Source: Pandoraea horticolens
GTDB taxonomy: Bacteria > Pseudomonadota > Gammaproteobacteria > Burkholderiales > Burkholderiaceae
Assembly (NCBI RefSeq): GCF_902459555.1
Contig: NZ_CABPSM010000007.1
Location: 1-64,000 of the forward strand
Direction: 5' to 3'
DNA length: 64,000 bases
A model generated the notes under the pieces. That model was not told where the DNA came from, did no database searches, and saw only the letters and a program-made list of their open reading frames with translations. Both the position numbers and the translations under genes were made by a program. Below, in pieces: positions 51,278-60,876 of the stretch. How positions within the stretch are numbered: position 1 is the stretch's first letter; each line of letters opens with the position of its first letter.

Positions 51278-53350
51278 TTACATGCCACAGGGCACGGGGC
51301 AATCGTTGCGCACCGTCAGATTCCGGTAGCGCGCGAGCGCCCACAGCGGGAAGAACTTGCGATAGCCGTGATAACGCAGATAGAACACACGCGGGAAACC
51401 CGTCGCCGTGTAGCGTTCCTCGTCCCACAGCCCCTCTTCATTCTGGGTATTGAGCAGATAGTCGACACCGCGTTTGACCGCCGGATCGTTCGCCTTGCCC
51501 GCCGCCATCAGGCCGAGCAATGCCCACGCCGTCTGCGACGAGGTGCTCGGTGCTGCCTCGTAGCCCTTGTAGTCGAGCTTGTAACTGTCGCCGTCCTCGC
51601 CCCAGCCGCCATCGGCGTTCTGGATCGAGACGAGCCACTGCGCCGAACGGGCCAGCGCCGGATGCTCCGGCGGCAAACCCGCCGCCTGCAAACCGCACAT
51701 GGCCGACCACGTGCCGTACACGAAATTCATGCCCCAGCGGCCGTACCAGCTACCGTCGGCTTCCTGATCGTCGAGGATGTACTTCAATGCCAGATCGGCA
51801 GATGCCTTGCGCTCCGGCGATGACGGCAATTGCGCCAGCATCGACAGACAACGCGCGGAGACGTCCACCGTTGGCGGATCGAGCAACGCACCGTGATCCG
51901 AGAACGGGATATTGTTCAGATACAGATGGGTGTTCTCGGGCTCGAACGCGCCCCAGCCACCGTTGCTGCTCTGCATGCCGATCACCCACTCCGTGCCGCG
52001 ATCGATGGCATGGCGCATCGGACGCGTGCTCGCATCGACCTTGTCGTTCTCGAAAATGCCTGCGAGCTTCTCGTAGCGATCCATCGCCATGGCGACCACC
52101 GCGGTATCGTCCACGTCCGGGTAATGGGGGTTGGCGAACTGGAAGGCCCAGCCGCCCGGCCGCACATTCGGACGTCGCGAGATCCAGTCGCCCCGCACGT
52201 CGAGAATCTGAAGCGGAATGAGCCACTCGAGCCCCTTGCCCGCCAGTTCGATGGCGCGCTTGTCGCCGGTTTCGAGCAACGCGTGCGCCGACAAGGCGGT
52301 GTCCCACACTGGCGACAGACACGGCTGCACGTAAGTTTCGTGATCGGCCGGCGTCACCAGCTTTTCGACCGACTTGCGGGCAATCGCACGGCTCGGATGA
52401 TCTTCCGGATAGCCGAGTACGTCGTACATCATGACGGCGTTGGCCATCGCCGGATAAATCGCGCCGAGGCCGTCTTCGCCGTTCAGACGCTCTTCGACGA
52501 AATCGACGGCGCGTTTGATCGACTTCTCGCGCAGCGTCTTCGGAAAATACGGATCGAGCGCACGTAGCACATGATCGACACCCGAGAAGAACGTGAACCA
52601 GAAACGGCTCTGATGCGGGGCGCGCTTCGGCGGCCCCACGTCTTTGGGGCTGCCGATGAACAATTCGTCGATGCCGACCCCCTTCGGATTGCGCGCGAGC
52701 GGACGCTTGGCCTGCAACACGAGCAGCGGCACGATCACGGTGCGCGCCCAGTACGACACCTTCGACAGATGGAAGGGGAACCACTGCGGCAGCAGCATGA
52801 TCTCGACGGGCATCATTGGCACTGCACGCCAGGAGAGCACGCCATAAAGCGCCAGCAGAATGCGCGTGAAGACGTTCGAATTTTGTGCGCCGCCACGCGA
52901 GAGGATGGCCTCGCGTGCCCGCACCATGTGCGGGGCGTCGATCGGCTCGCCGATCATCTTGAGCGCGAAGTACGCCTTCACGCTGGCGCTCATGTCGAAC
53001 TTGCCGTCGTGAAACAGCGGCCAGCCGCCATGTTCGCCCTGAATACGACGCAGGTAGGCAGCGATCTTCGCTTCGAGTTCGGCGTCGACCTTCTCACCCA
53101 AATGGTGACGAAGCAGCACATACTCGGCGGGAATGGTCGAGTCGGCTTCCAGTTCGAACAGCCAGTGACCGTCTTCCTGTTGCAGATCGAGCAGCGCCGT
53201 GATCGAGCGGTCGATTCCCGTCTCGAGAGTTTGCGTGGCCATCGCCGTGCTCACCTTCTTGGCAAGCTCCGTATGCAGCTTGAGGTCCACGGCCGTGGCG
53301 GTGGCCGTGCGTCGCGCTTCCTTTTCGGAAGCATCGCGTATGGTATCCAT
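51278..53350 (-). CDS. shc: Squalene-hopene cyclase
   Basis: A 690-residue cyclase turning squalene into hopene. The protonating DxDD motif is Asp412-Val-Asp414-Asp415 (YPDVDDTAVVA), and several QW repeats are seen (QQEDGHWLFELEADS, QSSNGGWGAF, QNADGGWGED, QNEEGLWDEE). The N-terminal 35 residues before MATQTLETGIDRS are extra, and a shorter start there is possible. It is also named hpnF. The 120 bases between it and hpnE contain a GC-rich hairpin (53423-53450) without a U run, so read-through from hpnDE is likely. Confidence 0.96.
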   Translation of the reverse strand: MDTIRDASEKEARRTATATAVDLKLHTELAKKVSTAMATQTLETGIDRSITALLDLQQEDGHWLFELEADSTIPAEYVLLRHHLGEKVDAELEAKIAAYLRRIQGEHGGWPLFHDGKFDMSASVKAYFALKMIGEPIDAPHMVRAREAILSRGGAQNSNVFTRILLALYGVLSWRAVPMMPVEIMLLPQWFPFHLSKVSYWARTVIVPLLVLQAKRPLARNPKGVGIDELFIGSPKDVGPPKRAPHQSRFWFTFFSGVDHVLRALDPYFPKTLREKSIKRAVDFVEERLNGEDGLGAIYPAMANAVMMYDVLGYPEDHPSRAIARKSVEKLVTPADHETYVQPCLSPVWDTALSAHALLETGDKRAIELAGKGLEWLIPLQILDVRGDWISRRPNVRPGGWAFQFANPHYPDVDDTAVVAMAMDRYEKLAGIFENDKVDASTRPMRHAIDRGTEWVIGMQSSNGGWGAFEPENTHLYLNNIPFSDHGALLDPPTVDVSARCLSMLAQLPSSPERKASADLALKYILDDQEADGSWYGRWGMNFVYGTWSAMCGLQAAGLPPEHPALARSAQWLVSIQNADGGWGEDGDSYKLDYKGYEAAPSTSSQTAWALLGLMAAGKANDPAVKRGVDYLLNTQNEEGLWDEERYTATGFPRVFYLRYHGYRKFFPLWALARYRNLTVRNDCPVPCGM

Positions 53351-53470
53351 GGCGTTCTTGCCTATTCAAAGGCGTATGAGCGGCGCGTGGTACGCGCCGG
53401 TTAAACATTCACTCTTGCGATTGCGCCGGGTTCTTCTGCCCGGCTGGCGCATAAGACGATACGGCAGGGC

Positions 53471-54724
53471 TCAAGCCGGACGCAGCATGTCGGCCGCCCG
53501 GTTGCCGCTGCGCAGCGCACCTTCGATGGTCGCGGGCAGTCCCGTCGCCGTCCAGTCGCCGGCCAGCACAAGATTGCGCCAGCGTGTCTGCGTGCCTGGG
53601 CGACGCTTGTCCTGCGCCGGCGTCGCCGCGAACGTGGCGCGCTTCTCACGCACCAACTGCCACACCGGCATCGGCGTGGACGGCACCTGACAGGCGCGCG
53701 CGACCTCTTCCCAAATGCGAAGCGCGAGCGATTCCCGCGATTCGTCGAGCAAATGGTCCGCACCGCTGATCGTGACCGACAGACGGCCGTCGAACGCGAA
53801 GATCCAGTCGCTCACACCGTTCACCACGCCGATCATTGGCGGGCAGCCCGGCGGCGGCGGCACCTGAAAGTGCGCATTGACGATGGCCCGGTATTCATCC
53901 GGCGTGGTCAGTTCCGGCACCAGCGCAGCCGCCACGTTCGGCGGCACGGCGAGCACCACGGCGTCGTCGGCCGCCAGCGCTTGCGGGCCGTCGCCAAAAT
54001 CGATCGACTCGACACGGCTGCCGTCCGGCGCATAGCCCAAGGCGCGCACACGGTGCTGCATCATCACGCACGCGCCCTTCGCTTCCAGGTACGCGAGCGC
54101 AGGCGTGACGAACGACACGTCCAGACCGTCGCTCGCAATCAGCGGATGACAAGCCTTGCCGCCGGCCGCGAGCGTCTCGCGAATGACGGCGGCGGCCATC
54201 TGCGCCGAGCCTTCCGCCGGATCGGCGTTGAGCACAGCGAGAAACAACGGGTGAATCAGCCGCTTGTACAGTGTGGGCGGGCAATTCATGGCGTCGGTCA
54301 TCGTCGCGTCGGGCCCGGCGCGCAGCAGCGGCGCGAGCGATAGATAGTCCGACCATGTCGTGCCCGGCACGCGAGCCCCTTTATCAAAAATCCACCACGG
54401 CAGGCGCCCTTCCGACAGACGCACGGTCCAGCGCGCATCGCTATCGAGGTCGATGAACGCGAACTCGGCGCGATCGGGGCCGCTCAGCGTGTGCTCGGAA
54501 CCGATGGTGCGCGTGAATTCGCGCATCGTCGTGTTGCCCGAGAGCACCAGATGATTGCCGTTATCGATCACGGCATTCAACTGCCGGTCGAAATACGAGC
54601 GGCAACGCCCGCCCGCCTGCGGCGCGGCCTCGTGCAGCACAACAGGCACACCGCGCGTGGCGAGCCTTACCGCGGCGGCCAGCCCTGCAAGGCCGGCGCC
54701 GATGACGTGAACCGTGCCCGCCAT
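53471..54724 (-). CDS. hpnE: Hydroxysqualene/squalene-associated FAD oxidoreductase HpnE
   Basis: A 417-residue FAD amine-oxidase/phytoene-desaturase-like protein with the dinucleotide loop HVIGAGLAGLAAAVRLA at residues 5-21 and a C-terminal LAGDWTATGLPATIEGALRSGNRAA flavin motif. HpnE reduces hydroxysqualene to squalene, the third step of the HpnDCE route. The frame opens at 54766, but ATG 54724 shares its A with the hpnD stop (TGATG) and gives the family start MAGTVHVIG. Same-strand partner of hpnD. Confidence 0.94.
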   Translation of the reverse strand: MAGTVHVIGAGLAGLAAAVRLATRGVPVVLHEAAPQAGGRCRSYFDRQLNAVIDNGNHLVLSGNTTMREFTRTIGSEHTLSGPDRAEFAFIDLDSDARWTVRLSEGRLPWWIFDKGARVPGTTWSDYLSLAPLLRAGPDATMTDAMNCPPTLYKRLIHPLFLAVLNADPAEGSAQMAAAVIRETLAAGGKACHPLIASDGLDVSFVTPALAYLEAKGACVMMQHRVRALGYAPDGSRVESIDFGDGPQALAADDAVVLAVPPNVAAALVPELTTPDEYRAIVNAHFQVPPPPGCPPMIGVVNGVSDWIFAFDGRLSVTISGADHLLDESRESLALRIWEEVARACQVPSTPMPVWQLVREKRATFAATPAQDKRRPGTQTRWRNLVLAGDWTATGLPATIEGALRSGNRAADMLRPA

Positions 54725-55572
54725 CAGAAGGCCATCTGCCGCAGCAGCATCAGAATGAGACGCCAACGCGGCACACGCACGCGCTCGCGAGGCACGGCAA
54801 AACCACGCGCGACGAGTTTGTCGAGAATCGCCCCGTAGGCCTTGGCCATCACGGCGGGTGCGACGACCCTGCGACGCGGATGCCGCACCATGATCGCCCG
54901 CGCCTTCGCATAGTGCTCGCGCGCCTGTGTCACGAGCGGCGCGCAGGCGCGATCGAGCTTGGCGGCCACGACCATCTCGGGTGTCGCACCCACGAGACCG
55001 GCGTCGGCCAGCGTTTCACGCGGCAGATAGACCCGGCCGATGCCGGCATCTTCGTCGATATCGCGCAGAATATTCGTCAATTGCAGGGCACGGCCGAGGT
55101 GATAAGACAGGTCGATGCCATCCTGCTCAGGCATACCGAACACCTTGACCGACAAGCGTCCGACGGCGCTCGCCACGCGATCGCAATACAGATCGAGCGT
55201 GACGAGATCGGGCGCGACGATGGGGCCGCAGGCGTCCATTTCCATGCCTTCGATGACGGCAAGGAAGTCTTCGTGCTTCAGACCGAATTGCTTGACCACT
55301 CGGGCAAGTTTCACGAGCGACGGTGCGGGGCGGCCGTCGTACAGATCGGCCAGATCGCGCCGCCAGGCGGCCAGACGCGACATACGGCTCGCCGACGTGT
55401 CTTCACCGTCGTCGGCAATGTCGTCCACGGCGCGGCAAAAGGCGTATATCTCGAACATGCCTTCGCGCTGCGCAGGCGGCAGGATGCGCATAGCAGCGTA
55501 AAAGCTGCTGCCCGACGCCACACGTGCGCTGCTTTGCTCAGGCGAAATATCGATGGGTTCGGCGACGCTCAC
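54724..55572 (-). CDS. hpnD: Presqualene diphosphate synthase HpnD
   Basis: A 282-residue trans-isoprenyl synthase joining two farnesyl diphosphates into presqualene diphosphate. The two acidic motifs are FCRAVDDIADDGED and LTNILRDIDEDAGIGRVYLP. The GTG at 55572 with GAGGAG upstream was chosen; the ATG at 55710 would add about 46 residues that do not resemble the family. Divergent from hpnC; a TATACT -10-like hexamer (55644-55649, minus strand) could serve it. Confidence 0.94.
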   Translation of the reverse strand: MSVAEPIDISPEQSSARVASGSSFYAAMRILPPAQREGMFEIYAFCRAVDDIADDGEDTSASRMSRLAAWRRDLADLYDGRPAPSLVKLARVVKQFGLKHEDFLAVIEGMEMDACGPIVAPDLVTLDLYCDRVASAVGRLSVKVFGMPEQDGIDLSYHLGRALQLTNILRDIDEDAGIGRVYLPRETLADAGLVGATPEMVVAAKLDRACAPLVTQAREHYAKARAIMVRHPRRRVVAPAVMAKAYGAILDKLVARGFAVPRERVRVPRWRLILMLLRQMAF

Positions 55573-55749
55573 GAGGCTCCTCGTCGTGCAGGGGAACAGG
55601 GTGACACCACGGAAAAAACTCAGGAGATTCTTGCAAGGAGGGAAGTATACCGGGGATTGGCGCGACTTTCCCGCCAGAATTTGCAACGATAGCATAGAAT
55701 CTCGGGGCACTCAGCGCAGCCGCGTTGCCCCAATTGCCTCACCAGCCCG
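55573..55749. promoter_or_regulatory. Divergent hpnD/hpnC promoter region
   Basis: 177 bases shared by the two synthase genes. On the minus strand TATACT (55644-55649) is a good -10 for hpnD, with only a poor -35. On the plus strand TAGAAT close to hpnC is a possible -10. No clear operator was found. Confidence 0.4.
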
Positions 55750-56613
55750 ATGACTTCCGACGCCAAGATCGAGCATTACGAGAATTTCCCGGTCGCCAGT
55801 ATCCTGCTGCCGCGCGAGATGCGCGCGCCGGTCGGTGTGATCTACAATTTTGCCCGCACCGCAGACGACATTGCCGATGAGGGCGATGCGACCAACGCCG
55901 AGCGGCACGCCGGCCTCGCCGCCTATCAGGCCGAACTCGACAAGATCGCCGCCGGACAGCCGACATCGCCCGACAAGCCGCTGTTCGCCGCCCTGGCGCG
56001 CGTCATCGCCGAGCATCGCCTCGCCGTTCAGCCCTTCTCCGACCTGCTCTCGGCGTTCGATCAGGATATCGAGGTCAAGCGCTACGCCACCTTTGCCGAC
56101 TTGCGCGACTACACCCGGCGTTCTGCCGACCCGGTCGGGCGCATCATGCTCGGTCTGTTCAAGCTCGACACGCCCGAGAACGTCGCTCGCTCCGACGATA
56201 TCTGCTCCGCCCTGCAACTCATCAACTTCTGGCAGGACGTGGCGGTCGACTGGCGCAAGGCGCGCGTCTATCTGCCGCAGGACGACATGGCCCGCTTCGG
56301 CGTGACCGACGCCGATATCGGCGCGCAGACGTTCGACGACCGCTGGCGCGCGCTCATGCGTTACGAGGTCGACTTCGCGCGTCAGATGATGCTGCGCGGC
56401 GCACCGCTCGCCAACCGGGTGCCGGGGCGTTTCGGGCTCGAACTGTGCTGCGTGGTGCATGGCGGCCTGCGCATTCTCGACATGATCGAAACGGCCAACT
56501 ACGACGTCTTCCGCCACCGCCCGCAACTGGGCAAATCCGACGGATTGCGCGTGTTCTTGCGCGGCCTCGGTATGAAACTGAGCGGCACACCGCCCAAGTT
56601 GCGCGCCAACTGA
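55750..56613 (+). CDS. hpnC: Hydroxysqualene synthase HpnC
   Basis: A 287-residue paralogue of HpnD that turns presqualene diphosphate into hydroxysqualene. It has YNFARTADDIADEGDA and LQLINFWQDVAVDWRKARVYLP, with the second acidic motif reduced as usual for HpnC. It starts the right end of the hopanoid locus, divergent from hpnDE, so the three genes of squalene synthesis share one control region. Confidence 0.94.
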   Translation: MTSDAKIEHYENFPVASILLPREMRAPVGVIYNFARTADDIADEGDATNAERHAGLAAYQAELDKIAAGQPTSPDKPLFAALARVIAEHRLAVQPFSDLLSAFDQDIEVKRYATFADLRDYTRRSADPVGRIMLGLFKLDTPENVARSDDICSALQLINFWQDVAVDWRKARVYLPQDDMARFGVTDADIGAQTFDDRWRALMRYEVDFARQMMLRGAPLANRVPGRFGLELCCVVHGGLRILDMIETANYDVFRHRPQLGKSDGLRVFLRGLGMKLSGTPPKLRAN

Positions 56614-56779
56614 TACCGCTTCGCCCTGTCGCGGCCCTTAGCCGCGCGGGGTTCGGCGCACCGTGGCACCACCGATTGCCTCGCTTCTGGCGCTTCTCCC
56701 TCTTGCGCAGGTGTCCTAACGTGACGGGATAGCGCGTGCCGTCTGTCGCGGCACGCCCATCTGCAACCTCCGGAAGCCC

Positions 56780-57736
56780 GTGCGCGTGAACCTGCCTGCC
56801 AGTCTCCAACGTCTTGCCTCGAATCGTTCCTCCGTGCGCTCGCACGCCGGCGTGCTCTTTGCCATCGTCATCGTGGCGTGGGGCGTGAACTGGCCGGTGA
56901 GCAAGGCGTTGCTCCTGCATGTCTCGCCATGGTGGAGCGCGGCGCTGCGCTCGGTCATCGGCATGACGACGCTTTTCGTCATCTGCGCCCTCACCCGGCG
57001 TCTCGTGCTGCCGCGCCGGGGCGATTTGCCCGTCATCCTGAGCGTGGGCCTGTTGCACATGACGGTGTTCTCACTGCTCGTCGCGTTGAGTCTTCAATAC
57101 GTCAGCGCGGGACGCTCTGCCGTGCTCGCCTACACTACGCCCCTCTGGGTGATGCCGGCCGCACGCGTGTGGCTGGGCGAAGCGCTCACACCGCGCCGTG
57201 TGCTCGGACTCGCGTGCGGCCTGTTGGGGTTGGCCGTGATGTTCAACCCGCTCGCATTCGACTGGCACGACCGCCAGGCGGTGTTCGGCAACGCGCTGGT
57301 GCTGGCGGCGGCCTTCGCCTGGGCGGTGGCCATCGTCCACGCGCGAGCGCACCGCTGGGTCAACGGCCCGTTCGAACTCAGCCCGTGGCAGTTGCTGCTC
57401 GCCAGCGGCGTGATGTGCGCGCTCGCGCTCGTGGTCGAGGGCGCACCGCATATCACCGGCTGGCGCGGGTTCTCGGGATTGCTCGCCTACGGCGGGGTGA
57501 TCGGTGGGGGCATTGCGTACTGGCTTGCCGGCGTAGTCACGCGCCGGTTGCCGGCGGGCGTCACTTCGCTCGGATTGCTCGGCGTACCGGTCGTCGGTAC
57601 GCTGGCCTCGGCCCTCATCCTGCGCGAGTCGCTGGGATGGGACGTCTGGCTTGCCCTTGTTCTGATCGTCGGCGGCATCGCGCTCGGCACGGTGCCGGGC
57701 ACTGCGACGTCATGCCGCACGGACACCACCGCCTGA
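56780..57736 (+). CDS. EamA/DMT-family exporter
   Basis: A 318-residue, ten-segment drug/metabolite transporter with two EamA halves: FAIVIVAWGVNWPVSKALLL starts the first, LQYVSAGRSAVLAYTTPLWVM ends it, and ALVLAAAFAWAVAIVHARAH starts the second. Such proteins export amino acids or other metabolites. The start is a GTG at 56780; a second GTG two codons later is possible. It is alone on its strand between hpnC and the nitronate monooxygenase gene. No substrate can be assigned. Confidence 0.85.
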   Translation: MRVNLPASLQRLASNRSSVRSHAGVLFAIVIVAWGVNWPVSKALLLHVSPWWSAALRSVIGMTTLFVICALTRRLVLPRRGDLPVILSVGLLHMTVFSLLVALSLQYVSAGRSAVLAYTTPLWVMPAARVWLGEALTPRRVLGLACGLLGLAVMFNPLAFDWHDRQAVFGNALVLAAAFAWAVAIVHARAHRWVNGPFELSPWQLLLASGVMCALALVVEGAPHITGWRGFSGLLAYGGVIGGGIAYWLAGVVTRRLPAGVTSLGLLGVPVVGTLASALILRESLGWDVWLALVLIVGGIALGTVPGTATSCRTDTTA

Positions 57737-57861
57737 GCGCCCCGGCGCTTGACCCATCGCAAGAACCGTTTGCCCGGCAGATGCCAGACTGCCTTCTGGC
57801 GCGCGCAACGCCATCTCGGCGCCTTTGCGCGAGCGAGCCAACTTCGACGAACGGAACTGAC

Positions 57862-59028
57862 ATGAACGAGCAATGGTTGACGCTGGCCGGCCGCCGGCTG
57901 GTGCCGGTGGTGCAAGGCGGCATGGGAATCGGCATCTCCGCGCACCGGCTGGCGGGCACGGTCGCGCGACACAACGGCGTGGGCACGATCGCGAGCATCG
58001 ATCTGCGTCACCATCACCCCGACCTGCTCGCCCAAGTCGAAGGCACGCGCGACAAGGTGGCCATCGAGGCCGTCAATCTGATCGCACTGGATCGCGAAGT
58101 TCGCGCCGCCAAGGCAATTGCCGACGGCCAGGGGCTGGTGGCGGTCAACGTCATGAAAGCGGTGAGCGCGCACGCGTCGCTGGTGCGCCAAGCGTGCGAG
58201 AGTGGTGCCGACGCCATCGTCATGGGCGCGGGACTGCCGCTCGATCTGCCCGAACTCACGGCCGCGCATCCGCACGTCGCCCTCATTCCGATTCTGTCGG
58301 ACTCACGCGGCGTGAGTCTGGTGCTGCGCAAGTGGATGAAGAAGGGACGCCTGCCGGACGCTATCGTCATCGAACATCCGGCACATGCGGGCGGGCATCT
58401 CGGCGCGTCGCGCATCGAAGATCTGGGCGACACGCGCTTCTCGTTCGACCGCGTGCTCGCGGAATGCCGTGAGATCTATGCCGCACTCGGCATCGACTGG
58501 GCCAGCGTGCCGCTGATCGTGGCGGGCGGCATCCATCGTCACGAGCAGGTCCTGCATTGGCTCGGCAAGGGCGCGGCGGGCGTGCAGTTGGGGACGGCGT
58601 TTGCCGTCACTGAGGAATCGGACGCCCATCCGGCCTTCAAGGAGGTGCTCGCTCGCGCGCGCCCCGAAGACATTGCCGAATTTACCAGCGTGGCCGGACT
58701 GCCTGCGCGCGCGGTGCTCACGCCGTGGCTCAAGAAATATCTGTCGCGCGAGACGGCCTTGCAGGCCAAGGCGAAGGTGCGGCAATGTCTGGAAGGATTC
58801 GACTGCTTGCAGGCCTGCGGGTTTCGCGATGGCGTGGCGCGCATCGGGCAGTTCTGCATCGATCTGAAACTCGCACAGGCGGTGCGTGGCGACGTGGCAC
58901 GCGGACTCTTCTTCCGAGGCCGCGACCCGCTGCCGTTTGGTGAGCGCATACGTCCCGTGGCCGATCTCATGCGTTATCTGCTCACGGGCGAGCGGCCGGA
59001 CGAGGGAAACACGGCGACAGCGGCGTAG
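57862..59028 (+). CDS. Nitronate monooxygenase (2-nitropropane dioxygenase-like)
   Basis: A 388-residue FMN TIM-barrel protein of the NMO family. It starts RLVPVVQGGMGIGISAHRLAG, has IVIEHPAHAGGHLG with the active-site histidine region, PLIVAGGIHRHEQVLHWLGKGAAGVQLGTAF for the FMN phosphate, and a C-terminal extension with cysteines (CLEGFDCLQACGF). NMOs oxidise toxic nitronates such as propionate-3-nitronate; the C-terminal extension marks the subgroup that also includes reductase-like members. The frame opens at 56878 but overlaps the EamA gene there; the ATG at 57862 gives the family N-terminus. Confidence 0.85.
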   Translation: MNEQWLTLAGRRLVPVVQGGMGIGISAHRLAGTVARHNGVGTIASIDLRHHHPDLLAQVEGTRDKVAIEAVNLIALDREVRAAKAIADGQGLVAVNVMKAVSAHASLVRQACESGADAIVMGAGLPLDLPELTAAHPHVALIPILSDSRGVSLVLRKWMKKGRLPDAIVIEHPAHAGGHLGASRIEDLGDTRFSFDRVLAECREIYAALGIDWASVPLIVAGGIHRHEQVLHWLGKGAAGVQLGTAFAVTEESDAHPAFKEVLARARPEDIAEFTSVAGLPARAVLTPWLKKYLSRETALQAKAKVRQCLEGFDCLQACGFRDGVARIGQFCIDLKLAQAVRGDVARGLFFRGRDPLPFGERIRPVADLMRYLLTGERPDEGNTATAA

Positions 59029-59034
59029 TCCGGC

Positions 59035-59541
59035 TTACTTTGTCGATGACATGGACGGTGTGCCCACATTGGCGTCCGGCGATGCGTTCGGCGCACGGGT
59101 GCCGTCGGGCTGGCTTGTGCCCCCGGTCTCTCCTCGCACCGCCATTCGCCGTTCGAAAAACGCGGCCAGCGCGGGATCGTTCACTTTGAGATCGAACTGA
59201 AAATCGTCGACGGCGTTGAAATAACCATCGCACAAATCGGCCTTCTCGGCCTCGGTCGGTTGATCGTCGATACTGCGCGAGTACACGACGAACTGACGCT
59301 CGACGAGCATGGGCAACTGCGTGCGCAACAGGTCATCGAAACGCTCTCGTGCCTGCGCGTCGGTGTAAGCGGCCTGCCATTCGGCACGCACGCGCCGGCC
59401 CTCGGCGAGATAGTCACGGTGACGCGTCTGCGTTCCAGCGCAAAGGGATGGCGTGCTCGGACGGCTGCGCGCTTGGAAATATCGCATCGGCCACGACATC
59501 GATGGCAGCATCTTAGCCCAAGTGACGGCCAGACATGCCAC
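59035..59541 (-). CDS. Small protein of unknown function
   Basis: A frame of up to 168 residues, tail-to-tail with the nitronate monooxygenase gene. The likely core is HRDYLAEGRRVRAEWQAAYTDAQARERFDDLLRTQLPMLVERQFV, a helical stretch, then DGYFNAVDDFQFDLKVNDPALAAFFERR. The end is low complexity. The start is unclear: GTG at 59541, ATG at 59511 and ATG at 59487 are all possible, and none has a good ribosome site. I recognise no family. Confidence 0.55.
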   Translation of the reverse strand: MACLAVTWAKMLPSMSWPMRYFQARSRPSTPSLCAGTQTRHRDYLAEGRRVRAEWQAAYTDAQARERFDDLLRTQLPMLVERQFVVYSRSIDDQPTEAEKADLCDGYFNAVDDFQFDLKVNDPALAAFFERRMAVRGETGGTSQPDGTRAPNASPDANVGTPSMSSTK

Positions 59542-59563
59542 CGCCTTCCGCGCGGCTCCGCAA

Positions 59564-60502
59564 TCAGGCCGACGTCGCGGCCGGGCAGGCCTCTGGCCCG
59601 AGTTTGGCGACCATGTAACGAACGAAATCGTCGAGCTTCGACGACACGAAGCGTCCGGCGAGATGCACGAGGTGCATGGGCTCGCTCAGTTGCACATCGG
59701 CTTCGAGCACGCGCACCAGCCGTCCCGCTTGCACCTCGGGCGCGAGCAGATACTCCGGCAGCAACGCAATGCCCATGCCATGCACCGCCGCCTGCAACTG
59801 GGCAAGCGGATTGTGGGCGATGAGCCGGGCGTCGCGAACCGTGCCGCCACTCGCCCCGGCTTGCGTGAACACCCAACGGCCCAGCACGTCGTCATAGCGG
59901 AACCCGAGACAGTCGTGTCCGGCCAGATCGACGGGTTGCCGGGGCACGCCGCGCCGCGCCAGATAAGCAGGCGACGCGCACGCCACACGCGTCACGCCGC
60001 GCAGGGTATGCGCCACCAGCCCCGGCACGGGATTTCCGCCCGCCTGAAAGGCCGCGTGGATTCCCTCTTCCTCAAGATCGACAACGCGATCCTTGAGCGC
60101 AAGATCGAGTGCGACGTCCGGATGCGATTGCAGGTACTCGGCAAAGATCGGCATGAGCAGGTGCGAGCCCACGGTTGTCGGTGCGCTCACGCGAAGCTGA
60201 CCGACAGGCCGTGAAATTGCCCCCGGCATCGACGCCCCCGCAGACCCGGCGTCGCCCAGCGCATCGGCGTTCTCCACCCGCGCGAGCACTTCGGTACATT
60301 CGGCGAAGTACCGCTGGCCCAACGCCGTCGGCACCTGACGCCGCCCGTTACGCCGCAGCAGCGGCTGCCCGAGGCGCGCCTCGAGCACCTGTACGTGACG
60401 CGCGGCTGTGACTGCCGACATACCGCTGGCCGCTGCCCCGGCCGACAAACTGCCGGCGCGCACGACCTGTACGAACACCTCCATGCATTTGAGGCGATCC
60501 AT
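59564..60502 (-). CDS. LysR-family transcriptional regulator
   Basis: A 312-residue LysR protein with an N-terminal helix-turn-helix (DRLKCMEVFVQVVRAGSLS, then VTAARHVQVLEARLG) and an effector domain from about residue 95 (GQLRVSAPTTVGSHLLMPIF). The pattern is that of the large CrgA/DmlR-like subgroup that regulates neighbouring genes or acts globally. It starts two bases after the cyoD stop on the same strand, so it can be translated from the cyo message; a TTG at 60508 is a second possible start. Any control of cyo is unproven. Confidence 0.88.
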   Translation of the reverse strand: MDRLKCMEVFVQVVRAGSLSAGAAASGMSAVTAARHVQVLEARLGQPLLRRNGRRQVPTALGQRYFAECTEVLARVENADALGDAGSAGASMPGAISRPVGQLRVSAPTTVGSHLLMPIFAEYLQSHPDVALDLALKDRVVDLEEEGIHAAFQAGGNPVPGLVAHTLRGVTRVACASPAYLARRGVPRQPVDLAGHDCLGFRYDDVLGRWVFTQAGASGGTVRDARLIAHNPLAQLQAAVHGMGIALLPEYLLAPEVQAGRLVRVLEADVQLSEPMHLVHLAGRFVSSKLDDFVRYMVAKLGPEACPAATSA

Positions 60503-60504
60503 GA

Positions 60505-60876
60505 TCAATCGCGCAGCTTTGCCCGTTCGATGGACATGTGCGTGGGCATCATGTTGGTATCGGCGTTATGCATCACCCAGAGCGAGCCCGCGACGATGAT
60601 CGCGATCAGTCCCGCCGTACACAGGAAGATGCCGGAGTTCTGACGCTGGCTGCGCTTCGCGCCGATGTGCAGGAAGTACACGAGCTGCACGATCAGTTGC
60701 GCCACACACAGCACAACGATGCTCGCCAATCCCATGCCCGCCGGCACCAGCTTGAGCATGACCGCACCGAACGACGCGAACGTGAGCACCAGCGAAAGGA
60801 AGAAGCCGATGACGTAATCGCGCAGGTGACTTTGCGAGGCATACGCCGCATGGTCGTGGACTTGAGCGCGCGTCAT
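60505..60876 (-). CDS. cyoD: Cytochrome o ubiquinol oxidase subunit IV
   Basis: A 123-residue, three-helix membrane protein: [43 protein letters not shown] and [20 protein letters not shown]. The QLVYFLHI segment is typical of CyoD, which helps assemble the CuB site of subunit I. The start at 60876 overlaps the cyoC stop (ATGA); upstream codons of the longer frame are the antisense-like reading of cyoC. Confidence 0.93.
   Translation of the reverse strand: MTRAQVHDHAAYASQSHLRDYVIGFFLSLVLTFASFGAVMLKLVPAGMGLASIVVLCVAQLIVQLVYFLHIGAKRSQRQNSGIFLCTAGLIAIIVAGSLWVMHNADTNMMPTHMSIERAKLRD

Noticed and set aside
53423-53450. GC-rich hairpin between hpnE and shc as a terminator
   Set aside because: No U run on the minus strand, and the genes form one functional group; read-through is more plausible.
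56878-59028. A 716-residue reading as one fused protein
   Set aside because: The first 328 codons are out of frame with the EamA gene and look like noise; the real nitronate monooxygenase starts at 57862.
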